Positions 8,535 through 17,439 of a DNA stretch of 64,000 nt are shown in pieces. Location of the stretch: assembly GCA_016932575.1 (NCBI GenBank), contig JAFGCO010000006.1, positions 26,843 to 90,842 of the forward strand, written 5' to 3'. The first letter of the stretch is position 1, and each line of letters starts with the position of its first letter. Origin of the DNA: a bacterium. Lineage in GTDB: Bacteria > Zhuqueibacterota > QNDG01 > JAFGCO01. Below the pieces are notes generated by a model. That model ran no database searches and was not told the origin of the DNA. It was given only the letters and a program-made list of their open reading frames with translations. The translations under genes were made by a program, and so were the position numbers.

Positions 8535-8683
8535 AGGAACGGATCGAGGTCCCCCTTATCAGGGGGACAAATTTTCTCTTCGATATGAAAAACGGAGAAA
8601 CAGCGTATTGTAATATTGGAAAAAAACACAGTCAAAACACCCGGGGTTTGGCTATTTTCACACAAACTCTCTCCGTGGGAACG
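8480..8683. repeat. Nested inverted-repeat element (MITE- or REP-like)
   Basis: The element is bounded by a perfect 11-bp inverted repeat CGTTCCCACGG / CCGTGGGAACG (8480-8490 and 8673-8683). Inside it are a second 10-bp pair GTGTGAAAAT / ATTTTCACAC (8500-8509 and 8654-8663), a 9-bp hairpin CCTCGATCC / GGATCGAGG (8524-8549) and a 7-bp hairpin GTCCCCC / GGGGGAC (8549-8568). A further small hairpin TGACGC / GCGTCA lies at 8691-8706. It encodes nothing convincing. It lies between the TIR gene and the response-regulator gene and covers the longest possible 5' end of the TIR frame. Confidence 0.75.
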
Positions 8684-8734
8684 CATTCAATGACGCTTTC
8701 GCGTCATAATATTATTGTTATGGGGCTTGTTCCC

Positions 8735-9445
8735 TTATTCATCGAAAAACTGATACCCTGCTCCACGGATACTTTTAATAAAGACCGGTTTTGAGGGATC
8801 TGTTTCGAAATATTTTCGAAGGCGCGAAATAAAGCTGTCCACGGTCCGGGTTTCAACCTCTGAACTGACGTGCCACACATTTTCGAGCAGGGCCTTTCTG
8901 GAGACGATCTTTCCTTTATGCAGAATGAGATACTTGATAACCATAGCTTCATGAGGGGTTAGACGGATTTCCTGTTTTTCTGTTTTGCAGACCAGGGTTT
9001 CAAAATTTATTTTATTATCTCCAAAGCAATAAACAGGGCCAATCTCAGACACATCCTGGTACCACTGTTTTCGCTTTAACATACCCCGAATCCGGAGCAG
9101 TAATTCCTGCAAATGAAAGGGCTTGGTTAAGTAATCATCTGCGCCGATCTCCAGCCCTTTAATGCGATCTTTGGCCGTGGTTCTGGCGGTGAGTATGAGA
9201 ATAGGCATTTGAGGGGATTTTTCACGGATTATTTCGGTCAGTTCGAAGCCGTCATAAAAAGGGAGCATGATATCCATGATGATTAAATCGAAGGATTGAT
9301 TCTGTATCAGATCAAGGGCAATCCGTCCGTCTTCAGCCCGGGTCACATGGTATCCTTCATGAGTAAGATTATATTCCAATCCGACTGCCAGGTTCTCCTC
9401 ATCTTCAACCAGCAGAATGCGACTTTTTTCTTTTTCATTCTTCAA
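8735..9445 (-). CDS. OmpR/PhoB-family response regulator
   Basis: A 236-residue DNA-binding response regulator: receiver domain (about residues 8-122) with acidic pair 'VEDEEN', phospho-acceptor Asp58 in 'LIIMDIMLPFYDG' and the conserved lysine in 'YLTKPFH', followed by a winged-helix DNA-binding domain (about 140-234, 'RLTPHEAMVIKYL ... SRKALLENVW'). It is cytosolic and is expected to be phosphorylated by the kinase encoded just upstream; the two coding regions overlap by 11 bp, which indicates translational coupling. Target genes are not evident. The family assignment is firm. Confidence 0.95.
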   Translation of the reverse strand: MKNEKEKSRILLVEDEENLAVGLEYNLTHEGYHVTRAEDGRIALDLIQNQSFDLIIMDIMLPFYDGFELTEIIREKSPQMPILILTARTTAKDRIKGLEIGADDYLTKPFHLQELLLRIRGMLKRKQWYQDVSEIGPVYCFGDNKINFETLVCKTEKQEIRLTPHEAMVIKYLILHKGKIVSRKALLENVWHVSSEVETRTVDSFISRLRKYFETDPSKPVFIKSIRGAGYQFFDE

Positions 9446-10457
9446 AAGCGTTCTCCTGTTGGCGCCGTTTCCGGGTGATTTTCAGCAGATTTTGAATATA
9501 CCGTTTTTTCGAAGCCTGGTAAATGGGCAGTTCAATGTGAAAGCTCGTGCCCTTGTTGCGCCCTTTGCTGTGTACAGAAATTCTGCCGCCATGATACCGG
9601 ATGATTTCGCGCGTCCAATAAAGACCCAGGCCTGTCCCCTTGACATTTGGACTGTGGGGATCATGTGTTCGGTAGAATTTATCAAACACCTTTTTTTGAT
9701 CCGATGCACATATGCCTATCCCCTGATCTTTATAATCGAGTGAAAATGTCCTTAGGCCACAATGCAAACGGATTGATATGTGTACTGAATCGGGACTATA
9801 TTTGATTGAATTGTCTATCAGATTGTCCAGTACAATTTTCAATGCATTGCGGTCTGCAACGCACCGGCATTCTCCCGATCCGCGGATCTGAACCGCATCC
9901 GAAGGCAGATTGAACTGTTCCATGGATTCCAGAACAAGCTCATGAATGAATGGAATGATTGGATAGACATCATAATTATGGGCGACTTTTTTTTGCTCCA
10001 GAGCCGGTATTTCAAGTATGGCATTGATCAGCTTGTTCAGGCGGGCTGTGTCTTTCAGCATCATATCGATAAATGCTTTTTGCCTTAATTTTGGAAGATG
10101 ATGCAAATTCAGAGTCTCAAGGGCCAGCTGTATGGAAGCCAGAGGCGATTTTAATTCATGGGTGACATTGGCGATAAAATTATCATAGAGCCGCGCCAAA
10201 TTAAGCTGCATATTCAATCGGTGAAAAAGCAGGGACATCAACACAGAAACCACAATCAGGAGTACCAAACCGCTGACCAGCACAAAAACATTACGGCCTT
10301 CCGAGATGATTTCAGCAGAGAATTTATCATCCACTTCACTGAAAATAATATAATTGGAGACGTACCAGTATATCCAGATACCGAGCAGCGAAAGGCTGGC
10401 AATTTGTGCCAGGACAAAGATAAAGATGGGATAAAAAAATGAGCGGGGATGTTTCAT
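9435..10457 (-). CDS. Membrane sensor histidine kinase
   Basis: A 340-residue HisKA-type kinase. Two membrane helices (about residues 10-38 and 57-78) enclose a short periplasmic loop of roughly 20 residues, so any stimulus is probably sensed in or near the membrane. The dimerisation/phosphotransfer helix has His100 in 'NVTHELKSPL'; the ATPase domain has the N box 'LDNLIDNSIKYS', G1 'DQGIGI' and G2 'GTGLGLYWTREII'. There is no HAMP domain. It is the first gene of a two-gene unit with the PhoB-type regulator, reading away from the radical SAM gene. The signal is unknown. Confidence 0.95.
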   Translation of the reverse strand: MKHPRSFFYPIFIFVLAQIASLSLLGIWIYWYVSNYIIFSEVDDKFSAEIISEGRNVFVLVSGLVLLIVVSVLMSLLFHRLNMQLNLARLYDNFIANVTHELKSPLASIQLALETLNLHHLPKLRQKAFIDMMLKDTARLNKLINAILEIPALEQKKVAHNYDVYPIIPFIHELVLESMEQFNLPSDAVQIRGSGECRCVADRNALKIVLDNLIDNSIKYSPDSVHISIRLHCGLRTFSLDYKDQGIGICASDQKKVFDKFYRTHDPHSPNVKGTGLGLYWTREIIRYHGGRISVHSKGRNKGTSFHIELPIYQASKKRYIQNLLKITRKRRQQENAFEE

Positions 10458-10601
10458 TCAGAGATCCGCCGGTTTTACAGTACTTTTACAAATGAGGACT
10501 GTTTGAATCTGTATATTATAATATAAAATTTAAGGTGAATAAAAAAGCGTTTTTTTATTCACCAAAATCTTGATCATAATGAATTCCAGAAGGAGTGCAA
10601 T

Positions 10602-12080
10602 ATGAATATATTAATGGTTAATCCTGAGATGCCCTCAACATTCTGGAGTTTCAGAAATGCACTGAAATTTGTATCCAAGAAATCCTCGGAACCGCCGCTG
10701 GGATTACTGACAGTTGCTTCCATGCTGCCGAAACACTGGGAAGTCAAATTGATCGATATGAATGTATGTGTATTGAAAAACCGGGATTTGGATTGGGCTG
10801 ACTTTGTATTTCTTACCGGAATGAATGTACAACGCAAATCGTTTCAGGATGTTGTGTCGAGATGTCAATCCCGGGGCGTCAAGATTGTCGCCGGGGGACC
10901 TATGGTGACCACCGAAAGTGAAACATTCACCGGAATCGACCATTTGATTTTAAATGAAGCAGAAGAAACCCTTCCCGGATTTTTCAGAGATCTTGAGGAT
11001 GGATGTGCGAAGCCCGTCTATGCTTCCGGCCACTTTCCGGAACTTCAAAAAACGCCTTTGCCGAGATGGGATCTTCTGGATAAAAAGAAATATGCCAGTA
11101 TAAGTGTACAGTATTCTCGCGGTTGTCCGTTCGATTGTGAATTTTGCACGATTCCTCTTTTGAACGGACACAAGCCGCGGACCAAGAGTTCAGAACAGTT
11201 TATAAGCGAACTGAATTCGCTCTACCGGATCGGATGGCGGGGGCCCGTTTTTATTGTGGATGACAATTTGATCGGTCATAAAAGACGGTTGAAGCACGAT
11301 CTGCTGCCTGCCTTAATTCAGTGGTCGGAAGCCAAAAAATATCCGTTCCGGTTTACGGCTGAAGTCTCCATGAATCTGGCGGATGATGAGACCCTGATTC
11401 AAATGCTGGTGCAGGCCGGATTTGAGCATGTATTTATCGGTGTTGAAACGCCGAACGACGAGAGCCTGGCGGAATGCGGAAAATCCCAAAATTTAAACCG
11501 GGATATGACAGTCTCCGTGCGTCAGCTTCAAAAACAGGGGCTCCGCGTTTCCGGAGGATTTATTGTGGGATTCGATCATGATCCACCTTCCATATTCGAA
11601 AAGCAAATTCAGTTTATTAAAAAGAGCGGAATTGTCACAGCTATGGTCGGTATACTGAACGCCCCGACCGGTTCCAAATTGTTTCACCGGATGAAATCGG
11701 AAAAAAGGCTGCTGGGTGTTATGAGCGGGGACAATATGGATGGATCCACCAATTTTATTCCCAAAATGCATCCGACAAAATTGAGCGAAGGGTATAAGAA
11801 GATACTGAGAACTATCTATTCTCCACGAGAATACTATGAGCGGGTGAAATCCATGATGCAGGACTTTCATCCTTTCCCGGAAATGAAGCCCAGGATTACC
11901 TGGAATGATATCGGGGCGCTTCTGAAATCAATGTGGATTCTGGGTGTATTGGAAAAAGGGAAACGCTATTACTGGAAACTATTTTTATACAGTCTGTTTC
12001 AATGTCCTAAAAAATTTCCTCTGGCCATTACCCTGCTGATTTACGGATTTCATTTCAGAAAAATTGCAGAATCGATTTAA
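10602..12080 (+). CDS. B12-binding-domain radical SAM protein
   Basis: A 492-residue protein with an N-terminal cobalamin-binding-like domain (about residues 1-140) and a radical SAM domain whose 4Fe-4S cysteines are Cys175, Cys179 and Cys182 in 'SRGCPFDCEFCTIP'. The C-terminal 150 residues match the extension (DUF4070-like) seen in this subgroup. Such enzymes start radical reactions with S-adenosylmethionine; the substrate cannot be predicted. The start at ATG 10602 is supported by the ribosome-binding site AGAAGGAG. The gene is divergent from the histidine kinase and separated by 78 bp from the nitronate monooxygenase gene. Confidence 0.9.
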   Translation: MNILMVNPEMPSTFWSFRNALKFVSKKSSEPPLGLLTVASMLPKHWEVKLIDMNVCVLKNRDLDWADFVFLTGMNVQRKSFQDVVSRCQSRGVKIVAGGPMVTTESETFTGIDHLILNEAEETLPGFFRDLEDGCAKPVYASGHFPELQKTPLPRWDLLDKKKYASISVQYSRGCPFDCEFCTIPLLNGHKPRTKSSEQFISELNSLYRIGWRGPVFIVDDNLIGHKRRLKHDLLPALIQWSEAKKYPFRFTAEVSMNLADDETLIQMLVQAGFEHVFIGVETPNDESLAECGKSQNLNRDMTVSVRQLQKQGLRVSGGFIVGFDHDPPSIFEKQIQFIKKSGIVTAMVGILNAPTGSKLFHRMKSEKRLLGVMSGDNMDGSTNFIPKMHPTKLSEGYKKILRTIYSPREYYERVKSMMQDFHPFPEMKPRITWNDIGALLKSMWILGVLEKGKRYYWKLFLYSLFQCPKKFPLAITLLIYGFHFRKIAESI

Positions 12081-12158
12081 TCTCATTTATTAAACAAATT
12101 ATCGTCGCTCAATAGCATATTGATTTTTTCAGGTAAATAACTGCAAAAAAGGAGTCTT

Positions 12159-13277
12159 ATGGCAAGTTTAATCATCGCTCCCTTGAAAATTGGTTCTGTG
12201 AGCGCGCCCATCCCGATCATTCAGGGTGGTATGGGTGTGGGCATATCAGGCGCCGGACTGGCCTCGGCTGTTGCCAACGAGGGCGGTATCGGCGTTGTTT
12301 CCGCAGTGGGCTTGGGATTTCATGAACCGGATTTTAACACACATTTCAAGGACGCCAATAAACGTGCGTTAAAGCATGAGATCCAGAAAGCACGTGAAAA
12401 AACAGATGGTTTGATCGGCGTGAACATCATGGTTGCCTTATCCGATTATGACAATTTAATGGAGGGGGCTGTGGAGGAGAACGCGGATTTTTTGTTTCTC
12501 GGTGCAGGATTGCCGCTCAAATTTTCTGAAGCCTTTCCTCCGGAGCGCTTGAAAACCATGAACACAAAAATTGTTCCGATTGTTTCCTCAGCCAAAGCTG
12601 TGCAGGTAATTTTTAATTTCTGGCAGAAGCGGTTTAATCATATTCCCGACGGGGTGGTTGTTGAAGGGCCTTTGGCCGGCGGACATCTCGGATTCAGAAT
12701 GGAGCAGATTGAAAATCCGGACTATGCTTTGGAAAAATTGGTTCCCGATGTGGTCCGTACAATTCAGCCTTTTCAGCAGACTTTCGGAAAGGAAATTCCT
12801 GTGATTGCCGGCGGCGGCATCTATACAGGCGAAGATATTTTTCGTATGCTGGAATTAGGCGCTCAGGGTGTGCAAATGGGCACCCGGTTTGTGGCAACGC
12901 ATGAATGTGACGCAGATATCCGATTCAAAGAGGCATATATTCAAGCCGAGGCGGAGGATATTGTAATTATTCAAAGTCCGGTCGGACTACCGGGCCGGGC
13001 GATAAAAAACACATTTTTAAAGGATGTGTTTGCGGGAGTCAAAAAACCGTTTCAATGCCCGTGGAAATGCCTGCGCACCTGTAATTACCGGGAATCCCCT
13101 TACTGTATTGCCGCTGCATTGACGCAAGCCAAAGACGGACGGCTGAAAAACGGATTTGCCTTTGCCGGAGCGAATGTCTGGCGTGTAAATAAAATTGTCT
13201 CGGTAAAGGTGCTTATAAAATCGTTGCTCCAGGAATACAATAAAATGGTTATGGCAGGCGCGGCAGCAGATGAATGA
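12159..13277 (+). CDS. Nitronate monooxygenase family flavoprotein
   Basis: A 372-residue FMN-dependent TIM-barrel protein of the nitronate monooxygenase / 2-nitropropane dioxygenase family. The N-terminus 'PIIQGGMGVGISGAGLASAV' and the phosphate/flavin-binding blocks 'VEGPLAGGHLGF', 'IPVIAGGGIYTGEDI' and 'GAQGVQMGTRFVAT' are characteristic. His in 'GGHLGF' is at the usual catalytic position. Members oxidise alkyl nitronates or act as related flavin oxidoreductases, and annotation of exact substrate is unreliable. A cysteine-containing segment 'CPWKCLRTCNYRESPYC' (about 303-319) is an extra feature that could bind metal. The start is supported by AAAAAAGGAG upstream of ATG 12159. Confidence 0.88.
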   Translation: MASLIIAPLKIGSVSAPIPIIQGGMGVGISGAGLASAVANEGGIGVVSAVGLGFHEPDFNTHFKDANKRALKHEIQKAREKTDGLIGVNIMVALSDYDNLMEGAVEENADFLFLGAGLPLKFSEAFPPERLKTMNTKIVPIVSSAKAVQVIFNFWQKRFNHIPDGVVVEGPLAGGHLGFRMEQIENPDYALEKLVPDVVRTIQPFQQTFGKEIPVIAGGGIYTGEDIFRMLELGAQGVQMGTRFVATHECDADIRFKEAYIQAEAEDIVIIQSPVGLPGRAIKNTFLKDVFAGVKKPFQCPWKCLRTCNYRESPYCIAAALTQAKDGRLKNGFAFAGANVWRVNKIVSVKVLIKSLLQEYNKMVMAGAAADE

Positions 13278-13415
13278 CTTTATCTCAGGGTGTCATGATA
13301 AAACCGGATGTGATAAGCCATCGCATTTCCCCTTTCGGAATTGGTGAAAGATATCTTCGGATTTGATTTGAATTTTTCCAAAGTAGTGAAAGAATATTTG
13401 ACATTGAACAAATCT

Positions 13416-14216
13416 ATGTGCTACCTGATCATGTTGTTAATAGTTTGGCTGAGCCTAATTATATTTGATTTTAATTTGTTTGCTCAGAATGGAGAGAAGA
13501 TGTTTCCGGATATGGAATTGGTTTTTATTGAGGGGAATGTAATATCAGAGAGTCATTGCAGTGATCATGCATATACTTCCAGTCCTGTTGTCGAAAGTTT
13601 CATGATGGGAAAATTTGAGGTAAATCAAGATCAGTGGTTATGGGTTATGTATTCGTTTAATCCATCCCAGTTTAAAGGATTTAATCAACCGGTTGAAAAT
13701 GTCAGTTGGTATGATGCGATTCAATTCTGCAATTCGTTAAGTCATATGGAAGCGGTTGATCCATTCTATAATATTGATGGTATCAAAATTACACGAAATT
13801 TGAATTCAAGCGGATACAGACTACCGACTGAAGCTGAATGGGAATATGCGGCCCGGGGCGGCAAATGGTGCCATTCCTACCGATACAGTGGGAGTGACAG
13901 TGCTAAGGAAGTAGCCTGGTACGCCGAAAATTCAAATAACATGTCCCACAATATCGGTCAGAAAAGTCCGAATGAACTGGGGATTTATGATTTTAGCGGG
14001 AATGTGTGGGAGTGGTGTTGGGATGGTATCGGGAACGAGGTCACGACCTCGTTGATAGGCATTCAAAAAGATTCTGAAAAGTTATTTCGGGTGATACGGG
14101 GTGGTGGCTGGCAATGTCACTCGGATTCGCTGGGAATTACCAATTACAAGAATTTTCAATCTTCGGAAAGGCGTAGTGATTTGGGATTCAGGATATGCAG
14201 ATCAATTCATAAGTAA
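13416..14216 (+). CDS. Formylglycine-generating-enzyme (SUMF1)-like secreted protein
   Basis: The product has the sulfatase-modifying-factor fold: 'GKFEVNQDQW', 'QPVENVSWYDAIQFCN', 'YRLPTEAEWEYAARGG', 'NELGIYDFSGNVWEWC' and 'RVIRGGGW' occur in the canonical order. Such proteins either oxidise a sulfatase cysteine to formylglycine or use the fold for binding; no sulfatase gene is in the window, so the second is at least as likely. An N-terminal hydrophobic stretch (residues 2-24 from ATG 13416) looks like a signal peptide. The frame is also open from TTG 13341, which would add 25 residues; neither start has a good ribosome-binding site. The gene is more AT-rich than its neighbours. Confidence 0.82.
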   Translation: MCYLIMLLIVWLSLIIFDFNLFAQNGEKMFPDMELVFIEGNVISESHCSDHAYTSSPVVESFMMGKFEVNQDQWLWVMYSFNPSQFKGFNQPVENVSWYDAIQFCNSLSHMEAVDPFYNIDGIKITRNLNSSGYRLPTEAEWEYAARGGKWCHSYRYSGSDSAKEVAWYAENSNNMSHNIGQKSPNELGIYDFSGNVWEWCWDGIGNEVTTSLIGIQKDSEKLFRVIRGGGWQCHSDSLGITNYKNFQSSERRSDLGFRICRSIHK

Positions 14217-14299
14217 AGGTTAACTATATTAAATGAGCCCCATTGGATTCTGAACTGGGTTTTAAAAAGAAGCATATGGGAATTGAAATATTGAGACCA

Positions 14300-15787
14300 C
14301 TAATACTTGCGTCGTTTCCTTGTTCTGTTTTTATCACCAGAATCCTTGGATTTTGGGGAGTCTGATTTGTTGTTCGCTGGCTGAGATACTGGTGCATGAA
14401 GCATTTGCTGGTAATAATCGTCCAGCAGCATGGCGATAATGGCTGACTCGTCTTCGCTTTCCGCAAGGGCGCGTCCCAGCGCCTTGAATCGCCTGCTGCG
14501 TTCAGTTTTTAATTTATCCCGGTCACGAAGACGGGCTTCGAGCAGAGCGGTCAGGCGTTCGGTAACCACAGTTTGTACATCAGCGTCTGTGGGCAGAGGC
14601 CATTCCTGCATGTCAATATTGTATCGTTTCACAATCCGGTTCAGCATAAATTTTTCCTTTTGATTCACCATAGCGATAGCGACACCCGTTGCACCCGCAC
14701 GGCCTGTACGCCCGGCACGGTGAATATACACTTCAAAATCTTCAGGAATCTGATATTGAAATACATGTGAAAGGCTGGGAATGTCCAATCCGCGAGCTGC
14801 TACATCCGTTGCCACCAGGAAACGAAGTGTTCCCTGGCGTACCAGGGCCAGTACCCGTTCCCGGTGTTTTTGAGACAAATCGGAGGTCAATTCGTCCGCG
14901 TCGTATCCGAACCGCTGTAAAACAGTCGTGACATAATGCACTTCAGCCTTGGTGTTGCAAAAAATAATGGCCGAAGACGGATTTTCAATTTCTATGATGC
15001 GGATGAGGCTGCGATCTTTATCCATGCCAGGAACTGTATAAAAGACATGAGTCGTGTCTGTGACATGCACATGGTCTTCACTGAGAGAGAGGAACTCGGG
15101 TGCATGTATAAATTCTTCGGCGATGGTTCGCACCTGGGGAGGAAAGGTGGCAGAGAACATGCAGGTGTGCAGGTGCTTTGGCAAATGCCCCTTCAATTTG
15201 ATCATATCCGGATAAAATCCCATGGAAAGCATGCGGTCTGCCTCATCAAAGATGAGCATTGTCAAATGTTTCGAATCCAGATTCTTCTTTAAAAGATGGT
15301 CTAAAATCCGTCCGGGGGTTCCAACAACAATATGCGTACCCTTTGTTAAAGCCTGGATCTGAGCCTTGTACCCCACGCCGCCATAAACTGCCGCAGTGCG
15401 GAGCCCCTGGTTTCCCAGCAGTATTTCCGTTTCCCGCCAGACTTGTTTGGCTAGCTCTCGGGTTGGCACCAGAATGAGTGATTGACAATGCGGCCGGGAA
15501 GCATCCAACAGCTCCAGCATAGGCAAAATGAAAGCGCCGGTTTTACCACTGCCCGTCCGTGCCTGAATTATCATATTTCTTTTTGCCAGAAGATAAGGAA
15601 CAGCACGGGCTTGAACAGGCATAAGAGAAGACCAGCCGACGCGGGCCGCGGCTTCCTGCAATGCACGCGGCAGTTCTTCCAGAGTCACATTCGACAAGGA
15701 CCGGTTCGATGGATTCACAGTCACCTCGCCTTCATTATTTACTTTCATCTTTGGATTTCCACTTGATTCATTTCTCGACGAACACAT
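14300..15787 (-). CDS. DEAD-box ATP-dependent RNA helicase
   Basis: A 495-residue RNA helicase of superfamily 2 with all core motifs: Q-motif region 'LMPVQARAVP', Walker A 'ARTGSGKTGAF', 'PTRELA', 'TPGRILD', DEAD in 'IFDEADRML', 'SATFPP', then in the second RecA domain 'IFCNTKAEV', 'VATDVAARGLDIP' and 'HRAGRTGRAG'. The C-terminal tail is lysine/arginine-rich and may bind RNA. It probably remodels structured RNA in ribosome assembly or RNA decay. ATG 15748 (starting 'MKVNNEGE') is an alternative, 13 codons shorter, start. Neither has a strong ribosome-binding site. Confidence 0.95.
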   Translation of the reverse strand: MCSSRNESSGNPKMKVNNEGEVTVNPSNRSLSNVTLEELPRALQEAAARVGWSSLMPVQARAVPYLLAKRNMIIQARTGSGKTGAFILPMLELLDASRPHCQSLILVPTRELAKQVWRETEILLGNQGLRTAAVYGGVGYKAQIQALTKGTHIVVGTPGRILDHLLKKNLDSKHLTMLIFDEADRMLSMGFYPDMIKLKGHLPKHLHTCMFSATFPPQVRTIAEEFIHAPEFLSLSEDHVHVTDTTHVFYTVPGMDKDRSLIRIIEIENPSSAIIFCNTKAEVHYVTTVLQRFGYDADELTSDLSQKHRERVLALVRQGTLRFLVATDVAARGLDIPSLSHVFQYQIPEDFEVYIHRAGRTGRAGATGVAIAMVNQKEKFMLNRIVKRYNIDMQEWPLPTDADVQTVVTERLTALLEARLRDRDKLKTERSRRFKALGRALAESEDESAIIAMLLDDYYQQMLHAPVSQPANNKSDSPKSKDSGDKNRTRKRRKY

Positions 15788-15831
15788 GGATAACAGTATC
15801 GGCTTCGAGCCAAATGCCCTTTAATTCAGCC

Positions 15832-16260
15832 TTAATGGGCATGACTGTGTGAAATTTCTTCAGGGGCGACATCCCGAACGGATTCTATCCGGACATCGAA
15901 ATGAAGGGTTTGTCCGGTCAGAGGATGATTGGCATTCACCGTGACTCCCTGGTCATCTACCTCCTGAACTAACAGTAACCGGACACTCACATCCGCTGCG
16001 GAGGGTTGCAGCTGCATGCCGGGTTGGACTTTGCCGACTTCCTTGAATACATGATGCGGGAGTTTCTGAATTAAATCCGGATTGGGTTTGCCGTATGCCT
16101 TTTCAGGCGGTACAATGACTTGAAGGTGATCTCCCTCATTTTTCCCGGTCAGTTCCTTCTCCAGCCCCGGAATCAGTTTGTTCATGCCGTGTAAACAGGT
16201 AAACGGCTCCCGGCTTTCCGAAGAATCCAGTGTTTTTCCCTGATTATCCGATATATCCTT
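15832..16260 (-). CDS. SlyD-like FKBP peptidyl-prolyl isomerase, 5' end lost or unresolved
   Basis: The frame encodes an FKBP domain with SlyD-type insert: 'DNQGKTLDSSESREP', 'LIPGLEKELTGKNEGD', 'VPPEKAYGKPNPDL' and a C-terminal 'FDVRIESVRDV', ending in a short histidine tail. Such enzymes isomerise prolyl bonds and chaperone folding; the His tail may bind nickel. The first beta strand usual in the family (about 12-15 residues) is absent: the homologous part begins about at 16257, inside the last codons of asd, which ends at 16244 in another frame. No ATG, GTG or TTG exists near this point; the first in-frame ATG (16185) would delete a third of the core. A deletion joining slyD to asd, or an unusual start, is inferred. 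Confidence 0.7.
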   Translation of the reverse strand, partial: KDISDNQGKTLDSSESREPFTCLHGMNKLIPGLEKELTGKNEGDHLQVIVPPEKAYGKPNPDLIQKLPHHVFKEVGKVQPGMQLQPSAADVSVRLLLVQEVDDQGVTVNANHPLTGQTLHFDVRIESVRDVAPEEISHSHAH

Positions 16261-17329
16261 TGCTGACCAAAAGTTCGGCTGTGAGTACCGAACCGCCGGC
16301 CGCGCCGCGAAGTGTATTATGGGACAGGGCAATAAATTTCCAGTCGAGAATCGTATCCTCCCGGAATCTTCCGGCAGTGACGCACATGCCGTGCCCCAGA
16401 TCACGGTCCAACCGGGTCTGCGGACGATCGTCTTCTTCACAATAGACCAGAAATTTTTCGGGCGATGAGGGTAGATCCAGATCTGCAATCGGATTTTGAT
16501 AATTTTGAATTGCGCTGATTATCTGATCCAGCATCGGTTTGATCCTGAACGCTGCATTCACAGCGACCAGATGCCCATCCGAAACCGGAACACGCACGCA
16601 ATTCGCAGAGATGACCGGTTTTTCTGCCAGAACCAGTTGGTCACCTTTCAACCTGCCCCAGATTTTTAAGGGCTCATCTTCGCTTTTCTTTTCTTCACCG
16701 GCAATATAGGGAATGACATTATCGATGATTTCGGGAGCCGTATCCAAAGTTTTCCCGCCACCTGATATGGCCTGATAGGTCGATACAATCACTTTTTCCG
16801 GTCCGAATGATTTCAGTGCGTCCAGAACAGGAACATAAGATTGAATTGAACAGTTGGGTTTCACAACAATCAATCCCCTGCTCCATCCGCGGTTCCGACG
16901 TTGAATGTCGATCAATGCGATATGCTGATGATTGATTTCAGGCATTAGCATGGGGACGTCTTCGGTCCAACGATGGGCGGAATTATTGGAAACCACAGGC
17001 ACATCTTTCGCGGCATACATGATTTCGATATCGCGCACCTTAACCTTATCCATGCTCAAAGCCGAAAATACGAAATCCGACCGATCGGCGACAGTGTCCA
17101 CGTCCTTTTCCACTTCATAAACGGAGAGATCTCTGACAGCGTCCGGAATGTCCGTTTCCTGTGACCACCGGCCCGCAACCGCCTCTTTATAGGATTTGTT
17201 TGCAGATCGGCTGGAGGCGGCCACGCAGCTGACCTGAAACCAGGGATGATCCGCCAGCAGCCTGATGAATTTCTGACCGACGGTTCCTGTTGCTCCCAGA
17301 ATGCCCACTTTAAATTTTTTTGTAATCAT
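16244..17329 (-). CDS. asd: Aspartate-semialdehyde dehydrogenase
   Basis: This NADP-dependent enzyme converts aspartyl phosphate to aspartate semialdehyde, the branch point to lysine/diaminopimelate, threonine and methionine. The 361-residue product has the nucleotide-binding loop 'ILGATGTVGQKF' (10-21), catalytic Cys160 in 'VKPNCSIQSY', 'SGGGKTLD', and the histidine of 'VSDGHLVAV'. Sequence features (length, 'NCSIQ') match the archaeal/fungal-type clade rather than the E. coli type. It lies 110 bp downstream of the aspartokinase-homoserine dehydrogenase gene on the same strand, giving a consistent pathway pair. Its last codons overlap the truncated FKBP frame. Confidence 0.95.
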   Translation of the reverse strand: MITKKFKVGILGATGTVGQKFIRLLADHPWFQVSCVAASSRSANKSYKEAVAGRWSQETDIPDAVRDLSVYEVEKDVDTVADRSDFVFSALSMDKVKVRDIEIMYAAKDVPVVSNNSAHRWTEDVPMLMPEINHQHIALIDIQRRNRGWSRGLIVVKPNCSIQSYVPVLDALKSFGPEKVIVSTYQAISGGGKTLDTAPEIIDNVIPYIAGEEKKSEDEPLKIWGRLKGDQLVLAEKPVISANCVRVPVSDGHLVAVNAAFRIKPMLDQIISAIQNYQNPIADLDLPSSPEKFLVYCEEDDRPQTRLDRDLGHGMCVTAGRFREDTILDWKFIALSHNTLRGAAGGSVLTAELLVSKGYIG

Positions 17330-17439
17330 AGATGACTCCGATATTTTTACACCTTTTGCAACCGGTCAAATAATTCTTTTATCATACGGGCTTTTTGCAT
17401 TATGGCGGTGTTATTCTGATGAATGATCCGTGAACAATA

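Noticed and set aside
7071-10457. TIR gene and two-component pair as one defence operon
   Set aside because: The repeat element separates them, and the response regulator and kinase are of ordinary PhoB type with no defence-linked feature.
16261-16488. Upstream extension of the SlyD-like frame inside asd to an ATG at 16488
   Set aside because: The 76 extra codons are the out-of-frame reading of the asd 3' end and have no FKBP similarity.
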